64,000 bases of DNA from Amyelois transitella (lineage: Eukaryota > Arthropoda > Insecta > Lepidoptera > Pyralidae): NCBI RefSeq assembly GCF_032362555.1, contig NC_083524.1, positions 7,736,001 to 7,800,000 of the forward strand. The letters run 5' to 3'. The notes beneath the pieces are model-generated. The model did no database searches. It saw only the letters and a program-made list of their open reading frames with translations, and was not told the origin of the DNA. The translations under genes were made by a program, and so were the position numbers. Below are positions 32,801 through 44,800 of the stretch, piece after piece; position 1 is the stretch's first letter, and each line of letters opens with the position of its first letter.

Positions 32801-35800
32801 TGTATGAGAAACTCGTTCAAAATAAATACAGGTTTATGTAATTATTAAAACATACATATTGTTAATAATTTCTTTTGTGAGTTTTTATTGTGCGGTTTAT
32901 TTTTATTAATATTAATATGGCTATACGGCTACACTACACCATATTAAAAATAATAATGGGTTAAAATTTTTATATTGTTCTTATATTTGTGTGTTGTGTT
33001 TATTTTTTATTCGTATTTATTGAGTTCGTTATGTTTGTGATGTGTGGTATTTTGTAGTTTATTTAATTTGAAACTATTTGTAATGCATATATTTTGTGTG
33101 TCCTGTCATGGTTTTATTTTTTATTTGCGGTTATTGATTTTTTTTTATTGTTCTGTGGCGTTTTGTAGCAATAGTTTCTAGTAGCGGGAGAAGGTATACT
33201 TTGGTACTGGTAGATAACAGTAAGTAGTGTAATTTTTTTCTTTTTTTTTTGCTAAATACATAGCTTCTTTCTAGATTGCTTGTAATATAGTGTTACTAAA
33301 ATAACTCATATTTATTTATTTAACTACATTATGTGTAAAATGGAAAATAAGAAACAATGTCGTCCATTTGATGCGATATTTTTTGTTCTCTTCTAGGTAC
33401 ACCGTGGCAATTTGGAAGAAGTCGTAAAAGCGATACTAGCTATGCCTCCACTCAAGAAAGGCGATACGAAAAAGGTTGTAACGCCATCGGCAGCTGTCGA
33501 AGACTCGACGAAACCAACACCAAAACCAACGGTACCCGAAACCAAAGACGAAGACCGTATAGATTTCGTCAACGTGAAAGATTTGATAAAAGGCATGGAA
33601 CGCGGCAAGATAGACACCAAGGAAACCAACGGGTTTCACAAGAAAATAACTGATAACGGCCACGATTACGCCGATAAGAAAATACAAGATGCCGAGCCCC
33701 AGATCGTGGAGAATATCGAGAAATCTGACGAGTCGCCGGAACATGTTGCGAAACCGGACAAAATTGTCGAGAAACCGGACACAAATGTTGAGAAACCGGG
33801 CAAAATTGACGAGAAACCCGATGTGATGGCCGAGAAAAAGGACAAATCGTTTGAGAAATCCGACAGCGCGGAGTCTAACGAGTCTTCTCTGTCTAGAAGT
33901 AACAGTTACATAAACGGAGTGCCTGCGCAGGCGCCGAAGCCCCTGCCGAGGTCTTCGATTTCGGAGCCAGGCTCCGGCGAAGACCATCACGAGGCCCCAA
34001 AACCTAAACCTAGGACTACGGCTGTGCCTATATCTGGCTATAAGGTATTGGGTGTGTTCGAAATAAGAAGCTTTTATTATTCAAATAAAGAAGTAATTCT
34101 GACTGGTAGCTGCTTATTTCTGATTTTTTTTTAGATTAGAAAGGAAGCTTTTTTTATAAAGCGGTTTTATATTGGCTGGAATTATTATATCGTTTTGATT
34201 AATTTTTTTTTGCATCTGTTTTAAATAGAATCATGTGTTTATTTTTGTTTTTAATTCACGATATCTTTATTTTGCTGTACATAAATTTTGTACATGTTTA
34301 TATAATACATTTTTATTATTATGTATTTAAAATTAAAATACATGTGTTACGATATTGGTTTTATATAATAGTATTTCTATTCCCATTAACGCTTTTTAAC
34401 GAAATGACAAAATGTGACGGTATATTTTATATAACGCTAGTTGTCCAAAAATAGCATATGGTTTCAAATCGGCTTAATTATATATATATATATTTTTATA
34501 TTTAACAGTATATTTCAATTCACAGCCTCGTCTGGGCCCCAAGCCCTTTTCAACGTCGTCCGGGAGCGACGAGTTTTCATTCGACAAAGTTTTCTCAGTG
34601 CCAGCCGTGCCGGGCTTGACCAAATCTGAATCTGGTAAGTTTTTATTATTATTATGGGAAAACTTTAATTATGTATGTACAGTTTACATACATATTTCAT
34701 GGATCCCACAAGTGAAGAGATATAGTCTCTGCCTCCAGTGTCGGACAAGTGGTATGATGTATGCGTGTGTCCGTGTCAGAGGCAAAAAAGGTTTACTTAC
34801 ATACATATATACATATGGTCACGTTTATATCCTTTGCGGGGTAGACAGAGCCAGCAGCCTTGAAAGACCGATAGACCATGCTTAGCTGTATTGCTATGAC
34901 TGATTCATTTTTACATTAATAAAATCATGTCAACCTCGCAGGAGATATAGACGTGCCAAATGTATGCATCTAAGACGCTCGAATGACGACGAATCAAGAG
35001 ATGAATTGGTAAATAAAAAAAAAATATAAATGATTAAATTTATTTCAGCTACGTCACCTATAGCGGGTGCTGCAACTACCCCCGTTACGTCGACCCCCGT
35101 CGCCAAAGAGGCTGAGGAGAAGGAGAAGTCTTTATCTCCTACCAGTGACGTAGAAGCTCCTAACAAAGGTAAACATATTAAAATATATACTCGTACAATC
35201 TCGTAGTATTACATAGCAAAGTGCTTAATCGGCAACATTTTTGTTTTGAATGTCTTTTTTTTCATAATATATTAAAAAAGAAAAATTTTACAAAAGAAAG
35301 ATTTTCGAATTCATCTCTTTCACATGGATGTCGTAAAATGCGACTAAGGGATGGACTTATAAAATTGGGATCCGCCTAAAAGAATTAGGCGATGGGTTAG
35401 TTATCGTCTCACTACTTGAATGTCAATTCTATCATCAAGCCAATCAGAATGTGGTGGTCTATTGGTATTTTCGAGACCTTTGGCTTTGTCTACCCCGCAA
35501 GGGATATGAATAAATTAATGAAAAAAAACTTAGTTGTAGGTTCACTGTTTAGTGGCTCGTAAAAATGTGACTATTTTATTTTGTTTTTGCAGAGGAATAC
35601 ACAAACGGCAAGTCTGATACGAGCCTGGAAGAAGACGTGAACTCCTCGGACTCTGGTTACAGACCGAAGACTCCCAGTACAGCGGAGAGGAGGAAGATGT
35701 TCGAGACTACCGAGTGAGTTTTATTTTATTTCTGGAACTAACATTTTTTAGAACTAGCGGTTTGTGTAAACAGATAAGTCAGTTAGTGTTTAGATTCTTT

Positions 35801-38800
35801 ACGCTATCCCACTGTGAGTAAATTTTTGCGGTAAACTTTACGGAAAACAACTATGAGACCTTTGGGTTTGGGTTTACGCATTGTAATTCTAATGTATGTT
35901 TTTTATATTAAATGAAATTCTATCAATATTATTAATTGAAAAAAAAAGTTGTTGTATTACTAACGCCATTTGTGATTTGAGATGTGCAACTGTAAGGGTT
36001 AACTGAACGAACTTTAGTGATTTGGTGTGTGAAATAAAATATTTTTTAAAAATCCACCCAGTTATTAATAATATAATTAAGTAGATGTGTATAGATTACA
36101 AAAAAAATATAAAAAATATTTGTACCGGCTTAAAATTCTCGTCAGCTCATATAAAGCTGCGTTTTTTTTGCTAGCATTACATATTACAGATTAGAATTTG
36201 ATTTTTTTTTATTGTCAAACTGATCGTCTGTAATTCTAGTTCGGTACTTTAATTTCATGGTTATTCAGTATCATCATAATCAGTATAGTTACATTTTATT
36301 AATCTTTCTTACAGTATTTGAATTTGTCATTTGTTTTCATATTCATTTTGCATTTTTGGAAAACTAACAGCAAAAAATATAAGAAGCTAATTAACGACAA
36401 AGAGAATATAAGGTCAATCACAAGTTTTCATCGATAACAATTTCAATAGCAAAAAAGAACACCTAAAAGTCAATTCAGCTTCTATTACATTATGTATTCC
36501 AATATATGTGACGCAATATATTTTCTGATAAATAATTAAAAAAAAAAACAATAATTAACAGTTGTCAACTTTACAAAAAAATTGTGTGTGTGTGTGGTTC
36601 CAGCGTCGCGAACCAGTCTATAGCGGAGCGGCGCCGCGCCTACGAGAGTCGGTCCGTGAGCGTTGCCGTGGAGTCCGACACGCCGCCCTCGCCCGCCGTC
36701 TTGAGGTCAGTTACACTACACTACACTATACAACACTACACTACACTATACGACACTACACTACACTATACGACACTACACTACACTATACGACACTACA
36801 CTACACTATACTACACTACACTACACTATACTTCACTATACTGCACTATACTACACTATACTGCACTATACTTCACTATACTTCACTATACTGCACTATA
36901 CTTCACTATACTGCACTATACTACACTACACTGCTATTTTTGTCTATTACAATATGTGTACTTGCTTTAGAATACTATAGATTTTTTTTCAAAATTGAAT
37001 CATTTTATAAACATAGATCTCGTCTTTTCTCGGTCTATGCCTGCGGCCCTCCTTCCTCCTGGCTTCAGTCCCGTTCGCTGTTTCACTTTTCATTATGACG
37101 TGAAACGGTACAGCGATAGATTTTCGCGCGATGAAAACGGCGTCGCGCGTGCCATGCTACGGGTCAAATGTCTTTATATGAATTGCAATTGTTTCAGGCG
37201 CCGGGATTCGCTCAAGTCCCGTAAGAGTCCCGACCGCGATGACAAACGCTCTTCGGTGCCCAATGTCACTACTAAAAGAACATCAACTGTATTTGGTAAG
37301 CTTTATTTCTGAAATTTTTTGAATATACAATTACACTCATGAAGTACATCTTAAAATGGTTTATTCGCTTTAATTTCTGAAATAATTCATCACAAACCAT
37401 CTTTTTTATCTCTTACGGGATAGACAGTGAAAGGTTTGAGAATGACTAAAAGGCCATGTTCAGCTGTATGGCTTAATAATTATAGGTATGGTTTCCGTTA
37501 TACTAACATTCAATTACAGTCCGCTACATTTAACCATCCGACTCGAAGGACTCATAGTTATGAATAACATTACGCTAATGTAATGGAATATATAATAGTG
37601 TGAATACCTGACTCACCGAATCCAGAATTCAGTATCATACTTATTTATGTTGTTGACTGTACCGTGATAGATTTACACGCGTACGAAGTCGCAGAGGAAG
37701 AATTATGTCGTCATTCTCACTAATTTAATCTAAATTTCACAGGCAAAGTGTCCAAGTTCCGTCATTTGAAAGGAACGCCCGGACACAAGTCCACTCACGT
37801 GGAGAACATCAAAAACATCAGTAGACAGGTCTCCGGGGAGTGCAACGGGTTCTATGGTAAGTTTGACCTGCTGCGAGATTGATGATTGAGATTGATGATT
37901 GAGATTGATGATTGAGATTGATGATTGAGATTGATGATTGAGATTGATGATTGAGATTGATGATTGAGATTGATGATTGAGATTGATGATTGAGATTGAT
38001 GATTGAGATTGATGATTGAGATTGATGATTGAGATTGATGATTGAGATTGATAATTGAGATTGATGACTGAGATTGATGATTGAGATTGATGATGATTGA
38101 GATTGATGATTGACATTGTTGTATTTGACAGCGAACGGCGTCCGCTGCGCAGTTCCCCTGAGCGGGGGCGGAGGCCGAGTGGGCGTGGTGGAGCTCCCGG
38201 TGGGTGCCACGCCCGCGGCCGCCGCCACGGTGGCGCCGCACGGCGGAGGCCTGCAGCCCTACGCGCTCCTGCACCCCGCCCCGTTGCAGGACTGGGCCTG
38301 GGACCCCTTTGATGATAACAGGTTATTATCTATACATATAATAAAACAGAAAAAAATATTTTGTCTGTACATATATTATTTTTGACTGAAATGGATAGAG
38401 GGACACTTAGAATGAATAATAGAAAGCAAAAATATGTTTAGGTTTACTAAAAAATTTTTGAAAGCTAATAAAACAGCGACTTGTCGCTTTTGTTACTTCT
38501 TATATATAAAATTCTCGTGTCACAATGTTTATTCTTGTTCCTCCGAAACGGCTTGACCGATTCTCATGTAATTTTTTGAGCATATTGAGTAGGTCTGAAA
38601 ATCGGCCAACATCTATTTTTCATACCCCTTAGTGATAAGTGTTGTCCACCCTTAACATTTCTTTTTAAACTAGAAATTACTTATAAATTATTTATATGGT
38701 AAAACAACGTTTGCCTGGATAGCTAGTAATTATCTAATTTATTGTGTGCCGGTTGACTGTTGGATGATTTAATGATAGGGAGGAGATATAAGAATCGGAT

Positions 38801-41800
38801 AGTGTCAGGTTAAGCTAGGAATTAGACTTAGGTTGATTACATTGAAGCAATGAATTTTTTATGTCATCCCCTCACCTCCATAAAGTAACTTTATATAAAA
38901 ATCGGATAGTGGCAGGTTAAGCTAGGAATTAGACTAAGGTTGATAACTTTGAAGCAATTTATTTGTTTTATCATCCCCTCACCTCCATAAAGTAACTTTA
39001 TATAAAAATCGGATAGTGGCAGGTTAAGCTAGGAATTAGACTAAGGTTGATAACTTTGAAGCAATTTATTTGTTTTATCATCCCCTCACCTCCATAAAGT
39101 AACTTTATTTAAGAATCGGATAGTGGCAGGTTAAGCTAGTAATTAGACTTAGGTTGATAACTTTGAAGCAATGAATTTGTTCTATCATTCCCTCACCTCC
39201 ATAAAGTAACTTTATTTAAGAATCGGATAGTAGCAGGTTCAGCTAGGAATTAGACTTAGGTTGATAACTTTGAAGCAATGTATTTGTTCTATCATTCCCT
39301 CACCTCTATAAAGTAACTTTATATAAGAATCGGATAGTGGCAGGTTAAGCTAGGAATTAAGACTTAGGTTGATTACTTTGAAGCAATGAATTTGTTTTAT
39401 CATCCCCTCACCTATATAAAGTTACTTTTTCCATTATTTACATGATACCTGTTTATAGATTGATGGTAGCGTGTGATGATGGACAAATTCGCGAATGGAT
39501 CATTCCCGATGGTGGTGAGTTTTATATTTTTTAAATCAGCTGCAAAGAAGATTGGCGAAACTGGACCGCATTTATTTACAAAAGCGTGCCCGAACGAAAA
39601 TGTATTAAATAAAAAGAGTTTAATTCGTATTATTTATTTACCACAAAATCGTGATTTAAAAAGTAGGGATTATTAAGATAAATTAGTTCATAATTTTATT
39701 AAAACCAATTAAAACAAAACGTATTGAAGTGCAAAAATCATGCACAACTAAACGTTTTTCTTTTCAATAATGTATGCTCCAATCAGCGTAAAGCAATAAT
39801 TGTCATGTCATTACATACATTCACGTCAAACGTCAAATCGCTATTCAAATCTACTTTCGTGACTTTCTGTGATCGTTCATGCTCGAGTTTTATTAGTGGT
39901 TTTTAAATTATTTGACGATTTAACGCGTGTTTTTGGACTTCAACGATTCTTGATTTAATATTAACATTTAGCATTGCCTTCTGGATTTCGATTTGCAAGT
40001 GATTGGTTTAGTAATTGCATATTGCAAAAGTTACTTAACCACCATTATCGCAGATTAAATTCGTTGTATAGAAACAGTAGACTTGCATATTATGTATGTA
40101 TTCATTACAAATTCATTTTAAACAACAATATATTATAACGAATAGAAAACCACGATTTAAATAATAACCTCACTTGTTACATTCAAGTGTAAATATTTTT
40201 GAAATCCCAACTTTAATATAATTAACACCATTAACTTTTTTGTTTGTCTAGATTAGTTCTATAAGTATCAATAGATTTATTTCGTGAACGGGATTTCTAA
40301 GTCCAGGTCTGAAATTGTATAGAAGTTCGCCATTCTTCTTTGTTCTTTATTTATTGTACACTTAGATACCTTTACCTCGGACATCATCTTGTTTATTATC
40401 AGATAAACGCACTCATATGTTCAGTATAAAAACTCAATGGTTCGATATTTTGTGATCAACTCGAGGATTAATAGATAACTAGCTTTTATTTCCCGCGCGT
40501 ATTTAGCGCCGCCTACAAAAGAATACAGGTCAGTCCGCGTAAATTAAGCGCCACCTTTAAAAGAATACAGGCTTTTCGCAAATACCACAAAAATTATAAT
40601 TTTTACCGGGATAAAAGATACCTGTCCTTTTCCACACTAATAACATGTATATATCGTATGAGAAATTTCAAGAAGATTAGTTCAGTATAAAACGCGTGAA
40701 GGGGTTACAAATAAACAAACATACCCATATTTTTTCTCATCATTGTAAATTATCAATTGCGTTCTTATAGTCTTCAAAGTACCATTAAAGCTGGATAAAA
40801 TGTCACGATAAGATTGGTTTTCGCAGGTTTTATAACTCCAGTTCCAGTATAATTCCCATTTTATTTACACAGGTCTTCAAGAATCCACGAACACGCCGAA
40901 ACGCACATTCGCCGCGCATCCCGACAAAATCTACCTCATCCGTTTCCACCCCACCGCGTCGGATCTGCTCACTAGCGCCGCGCACGACCTCACCGTCAAA
41001 CTGTGGGATCTGAGCTGCGACCCGCCCAAACCTGAGATCGTACTCAACGGACATACGGATCAGATATTCGCCATGGATTGGTCTTCCTGCGGAGAATATT
41101 TGGCTACGATCTGTAAAGATGGTTTGATTAGGGTGAGTGTTTTGTTAGCTGTTTCTCGCGATTTTGTCTGTGAGAAATCTATTCAAGGTTCTTGTGTGTC
41201 ATAAGCTTTTTGCACACCGATTATGGTAAAACATGATGTGTATCTATATATTTTTAACAATCAATGCATTTGAATTTATGATGACGTGATTTGGCAAATA
41301 AATTATCTTTATCTTTGAATTATTTAAAATATTTAAATTAAAAAAAAATCTTATTACTTAGACGTGAACGCGAAGCAGACAGAAAGATAGACTTTCGCGT
41401 GGATAGTATACAGGGTGACTTTTAATTCAACTGCATAAATTTAACTCTTAAGTGTACTCATCTAAAGGACATTTAAAAACGTTAAAAGAATTTTTTTTTA
41501 TTTATTTATTTATTGACAATAACCAACCCTATCATTACAGTGTTACCCAATGCGATAGAGTAGCTAATTAAATTACAATTATATTAAGCAAAATATTTGT
41601 GTACTTATGAGGATAATTCATATAACATAGCTCTTGTGAACTCAGTCAAAGTACAGTTGAACAAGTCTATCGGTCATATTTCAGAAAGTACGAAATATCG
41701 GTTCATATTTCAGAAAGTACGAAAAAAATAAAAGTATCAATATCCACGATCCTAAATACGTCATATCACGTCACCCGGCCGGCGGAAAAGCGACGCGTAA

Positions 41801-44800
41801 GATTCAGAGGTCAACGACACGATTCATTCAGCTGAGCGATCTCGACAACTCTGTACTTGATCTTGATACTAGAAAAATAATTTATTTTTCAGACATTTAT
41901 TTACATGTTTAGTTTTAATTTCTTTTTGTAGTATTGGTCTTTAATAAAGCGTGTGATGTAGTTTTTGAGGGTTTTTTAAATGTGAAAATGATGACGTTTA
42001 ATTTAAATAAAAATAGGCTCAAACGGCTCACAAGCATGGGTATAGTCAATGTTTAAAAGGATGCAGTTGTTTTAAATGTCACCCTGTATAAATAAGTATG
42101 GAAAATTAATAACGATAAAAAAAAACAATTACCAAAAACCGATAAATTAAACATTTAAAAGTTTCCGTACTTTATTGGATTTTTTTAAATAACGGTTATT
42201 GTATTTTGTCCCAACAGACGTACGACCCCAGAGCTTCCCCGGACCCCGTGCGCTCGGGCCCGGGGCCCGCGGGCAGCCGCGGCGCGCGCATCGTGTGGGC
42301 GCTGCGGGACACGCACCTCGTCGTCACCGGGTTCGACAAGTATGTGTGTTTGTTTGTATAAATGTAGCACTTGTCGTCAATACTAAAATTAATGAAATTT
42401 ATTATGAAACATAGGTTTGTTACGTAGATTACACAATTCCTGTGGTAATCAATGTTGTAGACGATAGAAATCATTGAACGTAGCCGATAATAAGGTTTCA
42501 ATTAAATCTATAAATTTCTACAAAACTAAGATCTATTATTATTTGAGAAAAGGACAACATATTTAAATTGGGATTATCTTTGCAAATCTAAACTAATATG
42601 TTCTAAGGCGAGTGCGGCCTCCTAGACTTTCCAAAACTATTAACTCTTAACGTTTTCGTCAGTATCTTACTTATAAATGCAAGTGTTTTTGTATTCTTTG
42701 ATTGATTGTTTCAGAGTATCAGAGCGTCAGATCCTACTATACAAGGCTGACGACCTGTCTGCTCCTCTCTGCACTGTGGGTTTGGATGTATCGCCTGCGA
42801 TTCTACAGACTCACATAGACCACGATTCTGGCACGCTATTCCTCACTGGCAGGGTAAGAATATGCTTATGCTTCAGGTGTATCCGGCTTGAAGGACCAGT
42901 TAAAGGTTATTGCTATTGAGTTATAAAGTGAAACAAATTCACTGGCAGGTTAAAAAACACACAATACGTGGCATAAAGTCGAAACAAATTGAATATGACG
43001 TATTTTTTAAATTATGACACACATTTTGTACTATCCGGCTCGAAGGACCAAGTGTGTGTTTTGATATGCTGATGATCATACTGACTCGTATAATTATAGC
43101 TTTTGACCAATGTTAATAGACAGACAGATAGGTCAGAGTGTTGCGTCATGGCGTCTATGTACACAAATGGAAGTAAGCAACAGTAGCGACACCAAGACGA
43201 ACTTAGAGCTGCGTTCCGATATTGTCCGTGTTCATTAATTCAACAATTATATAAAATATTCTCAACAGGGTGACTCCACAATCTACTGTTACGAAGTAAC
43301 AGCTGAGGCGCCCCACGTGGTCGCTTTGTCGCATCATCGCGCCACAACGCTACATCAAGGCATCGCGTTTTTGCACAAAAACTTGTTGGCCGTTGAAAAG
43401 GTAAGTTTTTAGCAAACAAATTTCTAATAAGTTCATAAATTTTCACACATCTTCACACTTCTTTCTCCTGTTTTTAGTCCCGGTTGCATCCTCACCTCTG
43501 GAGAGAAACCTTGTATGCCTTTGACAATGGATCATAGATCGGGTGAGTCAGGTTTTGACACGAAGCGAATTTCGCACACCACTATGTTCATTATATTTTA
43601 TCTACCCAGCAAGAGGAGCTGCCATCTGGTCTTGGTCCGCCTTGGGCTACTTGGAAGACGCTCAACAGACTGAGAATCCAAGTGGGTTGATGCAACTGAC
43701 AGATTGGCTAGGTGGGGGTTTTATACCTGACTCACAAAATTTATGCGAGTGTGACACCTCTTCCCAAACTCATCATGCCCTGGCCGGGATTCGAACTCGG
43801 GACCTCCGGTGTCACAGACAAGCGTACTACCGCTGCGCCACAGAGGCTGAACCATTAAGCATATTTTTACAGGTGGAATTCGCTAGAGCGTTGAGGCTAA
43901 CAAATGGCAACATTGAACCGCTCTCTTTCACCGTGCCCAGAATAAAGGTATGTGTAATTTTCTGGTGTACTATCTGTTAGTAAGTTTATCGTACTAGGGC
44001 TTGAAATATTAGTATTAGTAATAATAATTGGTATTTGTCTGACAGATATGTGATTGCTTTTTTAAAAATATTTTCTCAGGACTTTTTAACATTATTAAAA
44101 AGACTATTGCGTGTTTTAACTAACGAGTCGAGCGAGTAAATGCAAATTTGTATGGAATTGCGTTAGTGCTATTAATAAAATTAAAATTCTAAATTTTAAT
44201 TCATTATTATGGGAAATTTCTAACATAGATGTATAGTTGTCATATCTTTTGGTTTCACAACATTAGTTGACCTCAAATAAATTATTCAAAACTAAGTTTC
44301 CTGTTGCTTGTAAAGCTTTAGTGCAGAAGAAGCGAAGAAAATACTACAGTGCAGTTTGTTAGCACTGTAGTATTTTCTTCAATAACGTCAACGTCACAAT
44401 TATGCAAACTTAGAATAGAAATATCGACGAGAGAATACATTGTTATTTTAATTGATTTATCGATATTTAAATAATAAATATACTAAAATTGCGTTAGCAT
44501 TAGGTGGAACTGCTTAAATCATATACATTGGACGCTATTCTAAGGGGGTTAAGTGCTTAGGTAGTTTGAAGCTTGTACATTTTTGACAAATACTAATATA
44601 CTAGATATAACTTAAATTTAATTCATAGAAATGTAAAATTACGTGAAAAAGAGCATGCGAAAGTCCATTTTCTGAATCAAATACAAATTTTTACAAATTA
44701 GCGTTCACTCGTTCGACCCGTGTGACCGAATAATCTCGCACTTATTCTAGACTTGTGGATATTTTTACCATTATATATAGCAGCTGAGCGTGGCCATTCA

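Larger units (their letters stand above)
33397..37295 (+). other. pod1: pod1 exons 7-12: ~400-residue linker
   Basis: Exon 7 alone is 648 bp. It encodes Lys/Glu/Pro-rich, probably disordered sequence with a repeated EKPD-type motif (VEKPDTNVEKPGKIDEKPDV), followed by Ser/Pro-rich APKPLPRSS and APKPKPRTT stretches that could bind SH3 domains. Exons 9-12 are charged (AEEKEKSLSPTSD, IAERRRAYESRS, SLKSRKSPDRDDKRSS). Because these exons are short and in several phases, alternative splicing is plausible. Confidence 0.8.

Noticed and set aside
33160-33240. Possible small pod1 exon between TTTTGTAG and CAGTAAGT
   Set aside because: It contains an in-frame stop when joined to exon 6, and exon 6 already joins exon 7 in phase.
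33436-33990. Minus-strand 184-codon ORF opposite pod1 exon 7
   Set aside because: It is antisense to a well-supported exon and has no recognisable features.
36562-37098. Long open frames through the CACTA-rich array
   Set aside because: They are artefacts of a tandem repeat with no stop in several frames. Only exons 11 and 12 of pod1 at its edges are coding.
37730-38274. Three overlapping minus-strand ORFs rich in SSISIINLNHQSQ
   Set aside because: They are pure translations of the 13-bp minisatellite in all frames, antisense to pod1 exons 13-14.
38793-39427. Possible CRISPR array from regular repeats
   Set aside because: The whole 107-bp unit repeats, with no unique spacers, in a eukaryotic intron.
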